Source of the DNA: Candidatus Nanopelagicaceae bacterium
GTDB taxonomy: Bacteria; Actinomycetota; Actinomycetes; Nanopelagicales; Nanopelagicaceae
Reading direction: 5' to 3'
DNA: 34,835 nt
Assembly: GCA_018883365.1 (NCBI GenBank)
Contig: VEQF01000011.1
Location: forward strand, 1-34,835
The notes beneath the pieces were generated by a model. It searched no databases. It was given only the letters and a program-made list of their open reading frames with translations, and was not told where the DNA came from. Position 1 is the stretch's first letter, and the number at the start of each line of letters is the position of its first letter. Of the stretch, positions 25,332 through 34,835 are shown one piece after another. The translations under genes and the position numbers were made by a program.

Positions 25332-26561
25332 TTATTTATGCCCCAATCTTTCTTGCTTAGTTTTGATGTACTTAGCGTTGAAATCATTAATTTGACCCGG
25401 CAAGGATTCAGCGTGAGCTTGAATTCCAGCATCAATCAAGGTTTGTAGTTTTTCTGGATTGTTTGTCAAAAGTTTGACCCTTGATATTTCAAGCGAATGC
25501 AAAGCTTCAACCGCATCATTGAACTCTCGAACATCTACCTCATGTCCAAGTGCCAAATTGGCCTCGATAGTATCCATACCCTGATCTTGCAACTCGTAAG
25601 CGCGAATCTTCTCCGAAAGCCCAATTCCACGACCTTCTTGATCACGTAGATAAATCACTAATCCCGCACCTGCCGCCTCAATCTGCTCCATCGCAGCACT
25701 CAATTGAGAGCCACAATCACAACGCAAAGAGCCAAGAACATCGCCAGTTAAACACTCTGAATGGATGCGAACTAGAACCGAAGTGTCTGCAGGCGGATTT
25801 CCCAACTTCATAATGGCGTGATCAACCCCAGCGCGCCCGGAAAATGTTGCAATCTGCCAGGTTATTGGCTTCTGCTGAACTTTGGAGAAACGGGGCAAAT
25901 CCGCCCAGTGCCATTTTGTTTGAGGTAAAACTTTAGGAACATAATTTTCTTCATCTACATTTCCATCTAATACTTTAAGTAATTCAGCGATAGTGACGAT
26001 TGGAATGTTATGTGCCTTTGAGAAATTTTCTAATTCCTCACCTCTCATCATTGAGCCGTCTTCATTTACTAGCTCGCTGATTACTCCAACCTCAACTTCG
26101 CCCACCAAACGACACATCTCAACCGCAGCTTCAGTATGACCCTGTCTTGCTCGCAATCCATTTTCATTCGAAATTAAGGGAAATATGTGGCCAGGTCTAA
26201 CGAAATCCTCTGCCGTCTTTGATAAATCCCCTAAAGCCTTGATAGTGATTGCACGCTCGGCAGCGCTAATACCGGTTGTGATTCCATGCTTGGCATCGAC
26301 GGTTACTGTAAAAGCGGTCCGCTTATTATCTTGATTGTTCTTAACCATTAATGGGAGATGCAGCTGACGAGAGCGCGCTTCAGTCATCGGAACGCAAATC
26401 ACGCCCGAGGTGTGACGGACCATAAAGGCCAGCTTCTCGGCGGTAGCAGCGCTGGACAACAAGAACAAATCGCCTTCATTCTCTCGACCTTCATCATCAG
26501 TAACTATGACAAACTCACCGCGCTTGAATAAATCAAGTGCATTTTTAATCTCTGTAGGCAT
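25332..26561 (-). CDS. ribBA: Bifunctional DHBP synthase / GTP cyclohydrolase II
   Basis: Makes both riboflavin precursors. Residues 1-200 are DHBP synthase: VTDDEGRENEGDLF (about 20-33), the HTSGVICVPMT segment, and RPGHIFPL...RQGHTEAAVEMCRLVG (about 122-153). Residues 210-409 are GTP cyclohydrolase II with the zinc cysteines Cys270, Cys281 and Cys283 (HSECLTGDVLGSLRCDCGSQ) and LRDQEGRGIGLSEKIRAYELQD. Full length, fused as in most Actinobacteria. The start ATG overlaps the ribE stop by one base (TAATG), indicating coupled translation. Confidence 0.98.
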   Translation of the reverse strand: MPTEIKNALDLFKRGEFVIVTDDEGRENEGDLFLLSSAATAEKLAFMVRHTSGVICVPMTEARSRQLHLPLMVKNNQDNKRTAFTVTVDAKHGITTGISAAERAITIKALGDLSKTAEDFVRPGHIFPLISNENGLRARQGHTEAAVEMCRLVGEVEVGVISELVNEDGSMMRGEELENFSKAHNIPIVTIAELLKVLDGNVDEENYVPKVLPQTKWHWADLPRFSKVQQKPITWQIATFSGRAGVDHAIMKLGNPPADTSVLVRIHSECLTGDVLGSLRCDCGSQLSAAMEQIEAAGAGLVIYLRDQEGRGIGLSEKIRAYELQDQGMDTIEANLALGHEVDVREFNDAVEALHSLEISRVKLLTNNPEKLQTLIDAGIQAHAESLPGQINDFNAKYIKTKQERLGHK

Positions 26562-27187
26562 TAATTTGTACCTTTCTGAGATGAGTTCTGACTTTGTTGC
26601 GCCAAAACCAAACGTTCTACATATTTCGCCAGCACATCAACCTCAAGATTTACTTGATCCCCAGCAAGCTTCTCCCCCAAGGTGGTTTTAGCCAAAGTTT
26701 CTGGAATCAGCCAAAGAGTCATTTGATTAGTTTCATCATTAATCTGACCCACAGTAAGTGAAACACCATCAACACAGATTGATCCTTGATTAACTATGTA
26801 CTTTTTCAAATTTCCTGGAACAGAAATCACAAACTCATGCCATTTTTCTCCTGGCTCATTTGAGACGACATGTCCGACCCCATCAACATGTCCTTGAACA
26901 ATGTGACCTCCGAGTCGAGTATCTAATCTCGCAGCCAATTCGGCATTAACCTTATTTCCTTCTTGTAGGTGTCCGAGGTTTGATAATTTCAAGGTTTGAA
27001 TCATTACATCGGCAGTAAAGGAATCTCCAGCTACAGTAACTGCTGTTAAACAAACCCCATTCACCGAGATTGAATCACCAACGTTCAACTCATTTGCAAG
27101 TTGGGTCTGAATTTGAACCCGAGAAGAGTCTTGTCCTTTTTCAATCTTTAGCACTGCTCCAACATCTTGAACTAGACCAGTGAACAT
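26561..27187 (-). CDS. ribE: Riboflavin synthase, alpha subunit
   Basis: Dismutates two lumazine molecules into riboflavin and the pyrimidine. The 208-residue product begins MFTGLVQDVG, the typical start. It has two lumazine-binding repeats: about 1-97 with VNGVCLTAVTV and 98-195 with VDGVSLTV, plus HIVQGHVDGVG at the junction. The C-terminal Gln/Ser-rich tail is short. ATG 27187 abuts the ribD stop. Sometimes named ribC in other species. Confidence 0.97.
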   Translation of the reverse strand: MFTGLVQDVGAVLKIEKGQDSSRVQIQTQLANELNVGDSISVNGVCLTAVTVAGDSFTADVMIQTLKLSNLGHLQEGNKVNAELAARLDTRLGGHIVQGHVDGVGHVVSNEPGEKWHEFVISVPGNLKKYIVNQGSICVDGVSLTVGQINDETNQMTLWLIPETLAKTTLGEKLAGDQVNLEVDVLAKYVERLVLAQQSQNSSQKGTN

Positions 27188-28300
27188 TTACTTGGCACCT
27201 CCCCAACTCAGTGTTTTGTTGAAAATTTCAGAGAATTCCGGGTGGTTCACAAACAAGCTAACTCTTAGATCATTGCCAACTCTAGAAACCTCGCCAAAAT
27301 TGAGCACCTTACGGTTCGCGAGGGAGGTAATTCCTAAATCTGCAATGAAGTTTTTACCCGCGCCTAAAATTGATGGCGCCATATATATGACAAATTCATC
27401 GACTAAATCAGCCTGGAGCAAGGCGGTATTAAATCGACTTCCGGCCTCAACCATCATTTGATTCCACTCACGGCTACGTCCTAACTCCACTAATTCCGAA
27501 AAATCATGAGAGTTAAGAAACACGGTTTCAGCCTCGTTTTCGTGGATTTTAAACTCATTAGGAATAGCAGAGTTTCCCATCACCACTCTCGCCGGATTGC
27601 TTGACCTTGGCAAAACCTGAGATTCTGAAGGGAATCTTGGAGTTAATTGAGGGTTGTCGGCCAACACTGTTGCGGTGCTGGTAACAATGGCATCAGATTG
27701 GTTTCTAATATGTGCAACATCAAATCTAGCCTCTTGCGAGGTAATCCATTTTGAAGTTCCATCCAAAGCTGCGATTTTCCCATCTATCGTTGCAGCGATT
27801 TTTGAAACTATCCATGGTCTCTGATGTTTAATTTTATGCAACCAAGCCCGATTGGTATACGCGACATAATCATTTTGAATACCTGCTACAACTTCTATTC
27901 CTGCATCTCTTAATTTATTGGCCCCTCCAGATGCAATCAGGTGTGGATCAGATACAGCAAAAACAACATTTTTAATCCCAGCTTGAATTAAGGCCTCGCT
28001 ACATGGAGGGGTTTTGCCATGATGATTGCAAGGTTCAAGAGTTACCAGCAATGTGCAATTTGTGAAATCTTGCACGCCTTTCGCTCTAGCATTTTTTAGC
28101 GCCACAATTTCAGCGTGATCTCCCCCGGCATGAAAGCCATTTGAGATCTCAACTCCATTTTGATCAATAATGATTGCTCCCACGATGGGATTGGGAGAAG
28201 TTGTACCTAAACCTTTTTTAGCAAGATTGTTGGCGCGCAGCATTAGGCGCTCCAGATCCGAGGTAGAGACCCTCGAAGATCCTCCAGCAATGTTGCTCAT
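27188..28300 (-). CDS. ribD: Riboflavin biosynthesis deaminase/reductase RibD
   Basis: The N-terminal deaminase domain shows GLGTTSPNPIVGAIII, the zinc/catalytic HAE (GGDHAEIVAL) and LEPCNHHGKTPPCSEALI. The C-terminal reductase domain starts near RPWIVSKIAATIDGKIAALDGTSKWITS. The longest frame starts at TTG 28354, but ATG 28300 (MSNIAGG...) is preferred: it gives 370 residues, close to the family length, and has a GGAAGG site, although about 11 bases away. It is the first gene of the operon, about 80 bases downstream of the FMN riboswitch. Confidence 0.96.
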   Translation of the reverse strand: MSNIAGGSSRVSTSDLERLMLRANNLAKKGLGTTSPNPIVGAIIIDQNGVEISNGFHAGGDHAEIVALKNARAKGVQDFTNCTLLVTLEPCNHHGKTPPCSEALIQAGIKNVVFAVSDPHLIASGGANKLRDAGIEVVAGIQNDYVAYTNRAWLHKIKHQRPWIVSKIAATIDGKIAALDGTSKWITSQEARFDVAHIRNQSDAIVTSTATVLADNPQLTPRFPSESQVLPRSSNPARVVMGNSAIPNEFKIHENEAETVFLNSHDFSELVELGRSREWNQMMVEAGSRFNTALLQADLVDEFVIYMAPSILGAGKNFIADLGITSLANRKVLNFGEVSRVGNDLRVSLFVNHPEFSEIFNKTLSWGGAK

Positions 28301-28380
28301 CAAGTTAAACGCCTTCCGGAAAAAATGTGGACTCCGGGGCATGAAGAGACGCAAAATGGACGCAGCAGAGTGCGCTTGAC

Positions 28381-28500
28381 GCTTCCTCTCATCCGGACTT
28401 TAACCGTCGGTCTTGGAATTTCACCAAGTCCACCGTTAGCTGGCTGCCAACGGGTCGCAGACTTTAACTGCCGGTTCGGAATTACACCGACCCCGGAAAC
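28381..28500 (-). promoter_or_regulatory. FMN riboswitch (RFN element) controlling the rib operon
   Basis: On the minus strand the conserved RFN core can be read. The closing stem GTTTCC/GGAAGC (28500-28495 with 28386-28381) encloses the loop motifs GGTGTAATTCCGAACCGGCAGTTAAAGTC, GCGACCC, GGTGAAATTCC-AGACCGACGGTTAAAGTCCGGATGAGAGG, all matching the family consensus. It lies before ribD, so FMN binding should shut off the operon. I see no strong terminator hairpin with a U-tract before ribD. A CCGGA/TCCGG pair next to the GGAAGG site suggests translational control as an option. Confidence 0.96.
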
Positions 28501-28509
28501 GACCTTGGA

Positions 28510-28515
28510 ATTCTA
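28510..28515 (-). promoter_or_regulatory. Candidate -10 element of the rib operon
   Basis: TAGAAT on the minus strand would set the transcription start near 28503, just upstream of the riboswitch closing stem at 28500. It lies immediately downstream of the DUF885 gene's stop codon. The -35 region, inside that gene, is not consensus. Confidence 0.42.
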
Positions 28516-28516
28516 C

Positions 28517-30163
28517 TTAATTGCCATCCCAAAGCGCCATTTCGCGCTTGAAAGGGTCAAGTCCCATCGGACCCAAGTTCAAGGCAAAGGAATGAAACTT
28601 TTTGAGCTCGAATTTTGCTCCCAAGCGTTGTTTAGCTGATTCGCGACATTCCATCCAGAAGCGCTCTCCCACCTTGTAGGAAATTGCTTGTCCGGGCCAA
28701 CCTAGATAGCGATCTACTTCGCTGCGAGCTGAAATTTCATCCAATAATGCGCGTTCATGCAAAAGTTTGAATGCAGATTCAGCGTTCCAAACCTCTCCAT
28801 TGAAATCTTTGTAGCCACAGTGCATTCCAATATCTACAACGATGCGTGCTGCACGCAAACCTTGAGCTGATAGATATCCCATTTCATATCCAGGATCTTC
28901 AAATGCTCCAAGTTCATCCATTAGACGCTCTGCATAAAGCGCCCAACCTTCGCCGTAGCCAGATACCCAAACTCTGTTGCGCTGGAATCTGTTTAGTCGA
29001 TCGGTGTTAATTTTTGTAGTCGCAACTTGAAGATGATGTCCCGGAACCGCTTCGTGATACCAAGTTGAAACAATATTCCACCAACCAAAAACTTTACGTC
29101 CCATGGTTGGAAACCAGGTAGTTCCAGGACGAGACAAATCTTCACTCGGCCCCATGTAATAAGCAGCAGATGCACTGCCCTCGGGCGCCAAACGAGCTTC
29201 ACAGTTTTTAATACGTGGATCTATGTCAAACTCTTTTCCATCGAGTCGCTCCACGGCCTTAGCTATGAACTCTCTAAGCCGCTTCAATAATTCTTCTTCA
29301 CCCTCAACGGTATAGCGGGGATCGTTATCTAGTCGATCGGCAACTTCTCGAAGAGTTTTTGCATCTGGATATAACTTCTTGGCTGCGACCCACATACGCT
29401 CATTGATGGTATTTAGTTGATCAATTCCCCACTCGTAGGTATCGCGTAAATCCAAATCCGCTCCAGTGAAGTGTCTGGCCCACATTTTGTAGCGTTCCTC
29501 TCCAACGCCATCTTGAGGTGCACTTTTCGGAGCGTATGAATCCCTTAGCCAAATAGCTAACTCACCACAGGCTTTTTCCGCGTTTTTGGCTGCGTTTAGC
29601 AGCTCTTCATTTTTTCCAGTGCCATCAAACTTGGAGGCCACAGCTGTAAATGCGCCTTTTGAGAAGGTTTCTAGCTGCCCCACTGTTGCCAATACCTGTC
29701 TACGGGAGTTCACTTTTCCTTTTTCAGCGGCGAACTCCAAGGAGGATTTCCAGCCCGCAAAAGCTCCCTGAATTGCATTTAATCTTTTCACTACATTTGA
29801 GATTGTCTCTGGATTGTCCTTATTCATCATCTCAAAAACTTGTCTGACTCTAGTCACAGGTGAAGCGATTAGGTTGAAGAGAATATTTGACTCGAGGGTT
29901 TCACTTAACTTTAATTCTGATGAAAGTCGTTCAACCGCAACATCTCTTGCAATTCGATCAAATTCATTAACTGGTGTTTCGGCTTGTATAGCGCTTAAAG
30001 TACGGCGCGCTAAATCAGCCTGTTTTTCCTGACCAACCATAGAAAAGTCATCCAGCTGATCATCTAGTCCTGGAACTCCAAGCATCGTTGCGCCAATTGG
30101 AGTTAGTTTTATGCCCTCTTCCATGAAGTTATCTAGAATTTTAGATATTGGGGTATTGGACAT
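28517..30163 (-). CDS. DUF885 family protein, putative zinc-peptidase-like, 548 aa
   Basis: DUF885 proteins are helical and carry an HExxxxH-type motif; here HEAVPGHHLQ (about 370-379), followed by a conserved YGEGWALYAERLM region (about 403-415), supports a metallopeptidase-like site, though activity is not established for most members. The longest frame starts at ATG 30175. The GGAG site in that stretch serves the next ATG at 30163 (MSNTPISK), which I choose. No signal peptide is seen, so it is probably cytoplasmic. It follows argG after 42 bases and may be cotranscribed. Its end lies 16 bases before the FMN riboswitch. Confidence 0.9.
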   Translation of the reverse strand: MSNTPISKILDNFMEEGIKLTPIGATMLGVPGLDDQLDDFSMVGQEKQADLARRTLSAIQAETPVNEFDRIARDVAVERLSSELKLSETLESNILFNLIASPVTRVRQVFEMMNKDNPETISNVVKRLNAIQGAFAGWKSSLEFAAEKGKVNSRRQVLATVGQLETFSKGAFTAVASKFDGTGKNEELLNAAKNAEKACGELAIWLRDSYAPKSAPQDGVGEERYKMWARHFTGADLDLRDTYEWGIDQLNTINERMWVAAKKLYPDAKTLREVADRLDNDPRYTVEGEEELLKRLREFIAKAVERLDGKEFDIDPRIKNCEARLAPEGSASAAYYMGPSEDLSRPGTTWFPTMGRKVFGWWNIVSTWYHEAVPGHHLQVATTKINTDRLNRFQRNRVWVSGYGEGWALYAERLMDELGAFEDPGYEMGYLSAQGLRAARIVVDIGMHCGYKDFNGEVWNAESAFKLLHERALLDEISARSEVDRYLGWPGQAISYKVGERFWMECRESAKQRLGAKFELKKFHSFALNLGPMGLDPFKREMALWDGN

Positions 30164-30205
30164 TGCTATCTCCATTCTTAGAAATTGCTAGTGAAATTGA
30201 ACCGA

Positions 30206-31585
<1,380 letters not shown>

Positions 31586-31593
<8 letters not shown>

Positions 31594-32809
31594 GTTGCTG
31601 CAGCTCTTCATGCAATAAATTCAACAATTTGGGCTTAACCTGCCACTGCTCAATGAGCAGCTCTAATTCCGCCATGCCCGCATCAGGTTTGGAACTATCT
31701 TGAACTACATTGATTTTCGGGTCTTTTTGCTTAATCGCTCTAATCATCAAGTTTTTTGGAGTGTGATCACCGGCGATAAACTCAATAATGTCGGTGCGAT
31801 AACCCAAGAATCTCAAAGTTTGGGCTCTAACCGTTTCAGTGATGATGTCACCAATTCGTTCTTGGAGGATTCCATAACGGGTCGCAATCGCCCAAGGTTT
31901 AGGAGCCTGCGAAATCTGTCTCTGGATATCGTGTTGGCAACAAGGAGCAACCAAAATCGCTTTGGCACCACTCTTTACCGCCCAAGCAATTGCATCATCG
32001 GTAGCGGTGTCACACGCATGCAAAGCAATCGCGATATCTACTTGATCCAAACTCAAATCAGAAATTTTCTGTGCTGCAAACTTAACTTTGTCAGAAATTC
32101 CTAGCGCATTTGCGATTTCTGAGTTTCTATTCCTACTATCTACCCGTTCATCAACTCCTAAAACTTCAACATTGAAATCCTTTAGCTCTAAGTACCTGAA
32201 GGCTGCAAAAGTTAAATAAGCGTGTCCACAACCCAAATCGACAACTTTGATTGACTTGCGAGCTTCAGTCTTGGAATATAGCTGCTCAATTACGTAATCG
32301 ATATTTTTTAGAAATTCCTGGACTTGCTTGAACTTATCGGTCTTGCTCGGCTTCAGCTTTCCATCAAGATCTGATATTCCCAAATGTGTAAATATTGGAT
32401 CGCTTTCTAAAAGTAATCTTTGTTTTGATCGATCATGCGCTAGTTCAACAAATTGAGTCGCTTTTGTATTAACTTTTTTCATATTCAGCTGAGCCTGGCC
32501 CGATTTTGTGACCCGCAAAGTTAGTTCTGTTTCATGATTTTCAACTATCAGGTTGGCGAATCCATCATCTAGATATCCCCGCAAATCTAAACTGTTTAGC
32601 GGCAAGTTCTTGGTGAAGTCTTTTTTGCCGTCATGGCTAACCTCTTGCCAATTCAGTCCCGCTTTCAATAGCACCGGCCTGATATCTATGCGAATAAAGG
32701 GCGGATTTTGATTTCGTTGCCGGCCAGAAATGACGATACGCCTCACATTTTGAGGTTCCTTCAACAGCGGTAGGGCCTCAGAAAGAGCTTTATCGATCTC
32801 GACTATCAA
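31586..32809 (-). CDS. SAM-dependent methyltransferase (Methyltransf_32-like), 407 aa
   Basis: The second half is a class I methyltransferase: the SAM-binding motif I is VVDLGCGHAYLTFAAFRYL (about 189-207), an acidic loop EVLGVDERV follows, then IALHACDTATDDAIAWAV (about 261-278) and VAPCCQHDIQRQI (about 287-299). The ALHACDTATD...CCQH pattern is typical of the Methyltransf_32/GSTCD-like group, whose substrate is mostly unknown (RNA is often suspected). Residues 1-150 form an N-terminal domain with beta-like character (RRIVISGRQ...IRIDIRPVLLKAGLNWQ) that I do not recognise. The TTG start at 32809 is set by GGAGG six bases upstream. Confidence 0.85.
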
Positions 32810-32881
32810 TCCCTGCCTCCTTTGTTGAATTCACTAATTAAAAACTTCGGATTGAAACCGCCTACGGCGTAACCACTCAGT

Positions 32882-32887
32882 TAGTCT
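32882..32887 (+). promoter_or_regulatory. Candidate leaderless -10 element before the 184-aa unknown gene
   Basis: TAGTCT is followed by ACGGCG and then the GTG start at 32894. There is no Shine-Dalgarno. No -35 at the right distance. Confidence 0.38.
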
Positions 32888-32893
32888 ACGGCG

Positions 32894-33448
32894 GTGAGAA
32901 GCACTCGGCCCATTTTTTGGATTTTTGTGCCTGTTCTATTGGCTATTACCTCGGCTGCAATTTGGAGTACTTTTCATTTTGGTCCGATAGGTAAACCTTC
33001 ACAGACTGCTGCTGAATGTACAGCTTTGCGCCAATTGATAGTAACCGAGGAGAGTTCCGGAAAGGTTTCCTGGTTAGAGTATCGAGAACTGGTCGATGAG
33101 TTTTTGAAACTCGATCCCGATAGCACAGACCGCATCCCACTAATTGAAAAAATGGCGGGATCCGTAATAGAAGTATTGGGACATGATTTAACTATTTATT
33201 CTGAATTAGAAAAGTTTCCTAAGTGCGTGCTCCAAAGCAAGCGTGATGAAATTCCAGGTTTTATCCAAGAAACTGAAACCGCAATAAATTTCTTGAGTGG
33301 AACGACTCCAATAGATGGCACTTACTTTGACCCAAAAATGGGAAGCTGGAATACCACTTATTATGAAGAGTACTTAAGTGCTTTAGATTTCCTCAAAAAT
33401 GAGAGTGGCTCCAAGAACGATCTTCCAGAACAGGATGCAGACGTTTAG
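32894..33448 (+). CDS. Membrane-anchored hypothetical protein, 184 aa
   Basis: Not recognised. A basic N-terminus (RSTRP) and one hydrophobic segment (about residues 7-25) suggest an uncleaved anchor or signal peptide. The rest is an acidic, mostly helical extracytoplasmic domain. Two Cys, at about 42 (AAECTALRQL) and 116 (KCVLQSK), could form a disulfide. The C-terminus is acidic and polar (SGSKNDLPEQDADV). The start is GTG at 32894, divergent from the methyltransferase gene and convergent with hpf (27-base gap). The composition is protein-like, so I think the gene is real. Confidence 0.72.
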   Translation: MRSTRPIFWIFVPVLLAITSAAIWSTFHFGPIGKPSQTAAECTALRQLIVTEESSGKVSWLEYRELVDEFLKLDPDSTDRIPLIEKMAGSVIEVLGHDLTIYSELEKFPKCVLQSKRDEIPGFIQETETAINFLSGTTPIDGTYFDPKMGSWNTTYYEEYLSALDFLKNESGSKNDLPEQDADV

Positions 33449-33475
33449 TTTTTCCCGTTGGCTTCAAACTAATCA

Positions 33476-33820
33476 TCATCTGCTGAAAATCCGTAGCTTC
33501 CTGAGCGTAGTGCGATCTACATCCTTGCTCCGCTCATGTTTTTTACGGAGTTGAAGCTCCATAGCCTCCGCTGCTTCATCGAACGCAGCTAGGTCATTAA
33601 AGCCCTCACCTTCAGCACGAATCAATGGTCCCGAGCCATGCGTTGTAAGAATCACTCGATGGGAGTTTTTACCGAAATGTGGATTGGATTCATGCCTAAC
33701 ATCAACGTCAATTCTTTCAATTGGGACACTGAAACGAGAAAGTCGCTCTAGCCGTTCAGTAGAAATTTCCGTGAAATCCGAGGCCAATACTGCTCCGTGG
33801 TTGTGAATGATGATTTTCAT
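33476..33820 (-). CDS. Short HPF/RaiA-type ribosome-associated factor, 114 aa
   Basis: The frame extends upstream to 34048, but ATG 33820 has GAGGAG six bases upstream, and only from there does the sequence look like the family (MKIIIHNHGAVLASDFTEISTERLERLSRF). It contains the S30AE/sigma-54-modulation N-terminal fold: IERIDVDVRHESNPHFGKNSHRVILTTHGSGPLIRAEGEGFNDLAAFDEAAEAMELQLRKKHERSKD. The C-terminal dimerisation domain of long HPF is missing, so this is a short form that would dampen translation or protect ribosomes in stress. The basic C-terminus fits rRNA contact. Its leader can fold (see 33831-33891). Confidence 0.8.
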   Translation of the reverse strand: MKIIIHNHGAVLASDFTEISTERLERLSRFSVPIERIDVDVRHESNPHFGKNSHRVILTTHGSGPLIRAEGEGFNDLAAFDEAAEAMELQLRKKHERSKDVDRTTLRKLRIFSR

Positions 33821-33830
33821 AGTCACTCCT

Positions 33831-33891
33831 CTAGCTTGGGTGATTACCAAGTTGAAACCGCTGCCTGAAAAGGTACTCCTAGCCAAGCTAG
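33831..33891 (-). promoter_or_regulatory. Inverted repeats in the hpf leader with alternative pairings
   Basis: CTAGCTTGG (33831-33839) is exactly complementary to CCAAGCTAG (33883-33891). Each arm can also form its own small hairpin: CTTGG/CCAAG at 33835-33851 and CTAGC/GCTAG at 33879-33891. The left arm sits immediately next to the GAGGAG ribosome site of hpf. These pairings are mutually exclusive, so a regulatory leader is possible; I recognise no known riboswitch. Confidence 0.4.
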
Positions 33892-33998
33892 TTGGGCAAT
33901 AGCCAAATTCGACTAGAACAAAAAAGCCACAACTAAAAAGGAAAGAATTTCGGAGGCTTGCTTTCAAAATTAAGTGTTTGGGTTTAGCCTTTATATAT

Positions 33999-34835
33999 AT
34001 GTCCGATTTCAAGCCAAGAGCACGATTAACATTTCTCAGCGAATTCAATTATTTATCGGACTGGAAACACCTTTTTGATTTCTGGCGGAAAGATTTGTTA
34101 GCCGGTGTTTCTGTAGGTGTAGTTGCACTCCCGCTTGCGCTCGGATTCGCTATTACCACTGGTGCTCCCGCCAGTGCCGGATTGGTAACCGCGATCATTG
34201 CCGGATTCATCGCGGCACTTTTCGGTGGCTCTAACTTCCAAGTGACTGGACCCACCGGAGCTATGACTGTCGTGCTCGTGCCAATCGTCACAAATTATGG
34301 TTTGAATTCGTTGGCCATTATTGGTTTCGGTGCTGGTCTATTAATAATAGTGATGGCACTGTTAAGGATCGGCAATCTAATCGATTCGGTTCCAATCTCA
34401 GTGATGGAGGGATTTACACTCGGTATTGCGGTAATAATCGCATTACAACAAATTCCACTCATCTTTGAAGTTGATAAAGCGGCTGGTTCTCACACTTTAG
34501 AGGTTGCGCTGAAAACGACACAGGCAGCGCTTTCGGGCGGCGTAAATTGGGTTTCACTTTCCTTAGTTGTATTGACTCTGTTGGTGAAATTTACTTGGCC
34601 CAAATTGCGTATGAAATTCAAGTACCTCTCCTTCATCCCCGCGAGCATCGTCGCTGTAGTGATTTTAAGCTTGGCTTCTGAGTTGTTTGATTTAACTGTG
34701 AATCGGATTGGTGAACTTCCAAGAACCCTTGAGCTCAAATTCAACTTTAATTTCAGTGAGGTTCCGATATCAGGATTGATTTACGCGATTATTGCTGTAG
34801 CACTTCTCGGAGCTATTGAATCGCTGCTGTCTGCC
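33999..34835 (+). CDS. SulP-family anion transporter, 3' truncated by window edge
   Basis: No stop codon occurs before the window end; 279 residues are visible from ATG 33999 (MSDFKPRARLTFLSEFNYLSDW). RKDLLAGVSVGVVALPLALGFAITTGAPASAGLVTAIIAGFIAALFGGSNFQVTGPTGAMTVVL is a typical SulP signature region, covering TM1-TM3 with the PLALGFA and TGPTGAM anion-site segments. At least seven membrane segments are visible. The cytoplasmic STAS domain would lie beyond the edge if present. Members carry sulfate, bicarbonate or other anions; substrate unclear. A TAGCCT eight bases before the start is a weak leaderless candidate. It is divergent from hpf. Confidence 0.92.
   Translation, partial: MSDFKPRARLTFLSEFNYLSDWKHLFDFWRKDLLAGVSVGVVALPLALGFAITTGAPASAGLVTAIIAGFIAALFGGSNFQVTGPTGAMTVVLVPIVTNYGLNSLAIIGFGAGLLIIVMALLRIGNLIDSVPISVMEGFTLGIAVIIALQQIPLIFEVDKAAGSHTLEVALKTTQAALSGGVNWVSLSLVVLTLLVKFTWPKLRMKFKYLSFIPASIVAVVILSLASELFDLTVNRIGELPRTLELKFNFNFSEVPISGLIYAIIAVALLGAIESLLSA

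Noticed and set aside
33821-34048. N-terminal extension of the HPF-type protein by 76 residues
   Set aside because: A strong GAGGAG site precedes ATG 33820, the family fold begins there, and the extension overlaps the divergent SulP gene.
34049-34291. Minus-strand frame at the right end as a gene
   Set aside because: It is antisense to the SulP transporter, whose open frame carries family motifs and runs to the window end.

Overview
The window looks like chromosomal DNA of a moderately low-GC actinobacterium. Evidence: the prfB-ftsE-ftsX-smpB-ssrA neighbourhood, a Tad/Flp pilus cluster in the actinobacterial order (cpaF-tadB-tadC-pilin-TadE-like genes), a DUF222/HNH ('13E12-type') gene, an S41 protease, a DUF5671 membrane protein and many start codons that look leaderless. 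A planktonic freshwater lineage such as Nanopelagicales is a guess only; no 16S rRNA or other decisive marker is present.

Layout. 1-1543: 3' part of a DUF222/HNH gene, a 23/24-bp tandem array and a small membrane protein. 1628-7494 (minus): tmRNA, smpB, an S41 (Ctp-type) protease, ftsX, ftsE and prfB, i.e. ribosome rescue, translation termination and the FtsEX division complex; a second (25-bp) array lies between ssrA and smpB. 7710-12690 (minus): Tad pilus cluster, with motor ATPase and two TadB/C platform proteins upstream, then a pilin-like protein with a very long repeat-rich N-terminus and three small TadE/TadG-like proteins. 12884-14097: tRNA-His and tRNA-Lys (both plus) flanking a secreted HNH nuclease. 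14218-17640 (minus): Tat-exported Rieske protein, a secreted beta-type protein and catalase-peroxidase KatG. 17792-20055 (minus): DUF5671-type polytopic membrane protein plus a small membrane-anchored partner.

20172-24867 (plus): TrhO tRNA hydroxylase, NAD(P)HX dehydratase, and a translationally coupled class III aminotransferase plus CoA-acylating methylmalonate-semialdehyde dehydrogenase (probably beta-amino acid or beta-alanine/valine-type catabolism). 24864-28500 (minus): complete riboflavin operon ribD-ribE-ribBA-ribH under an FMN riboswitch. 28517-32809 (minus): DUF885 protein, an argininosuccinate synthase closely resembling the E. coli form, and a methyltransferase. 32894-34835: a membrane-anchored unknown protein (+), a short HPF/RaiA-type ribosome factor (-), and the 5' part of a SulP anion transporter (+) that runs off the window.

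Two themes recur. First, unrelated short tandem repeats occur in at least six intergenic gaps and four coding sequences; the coding ones all have periods divisible by three, most intergenic ones do not. Second, eight genes have a TANNNT -10-like hexamer 5-7 nt before the start and generally no clear Shine-Dalgarno, consistent with leaderless mRNAs. I saw no prophage, CRISPR array, transposase or clear defence system. The most unusual candidates are the pilin-like protein with its long N-terminal region, the Rieske/secreted-protein pair, and the sixfold-repeat membrane protein.
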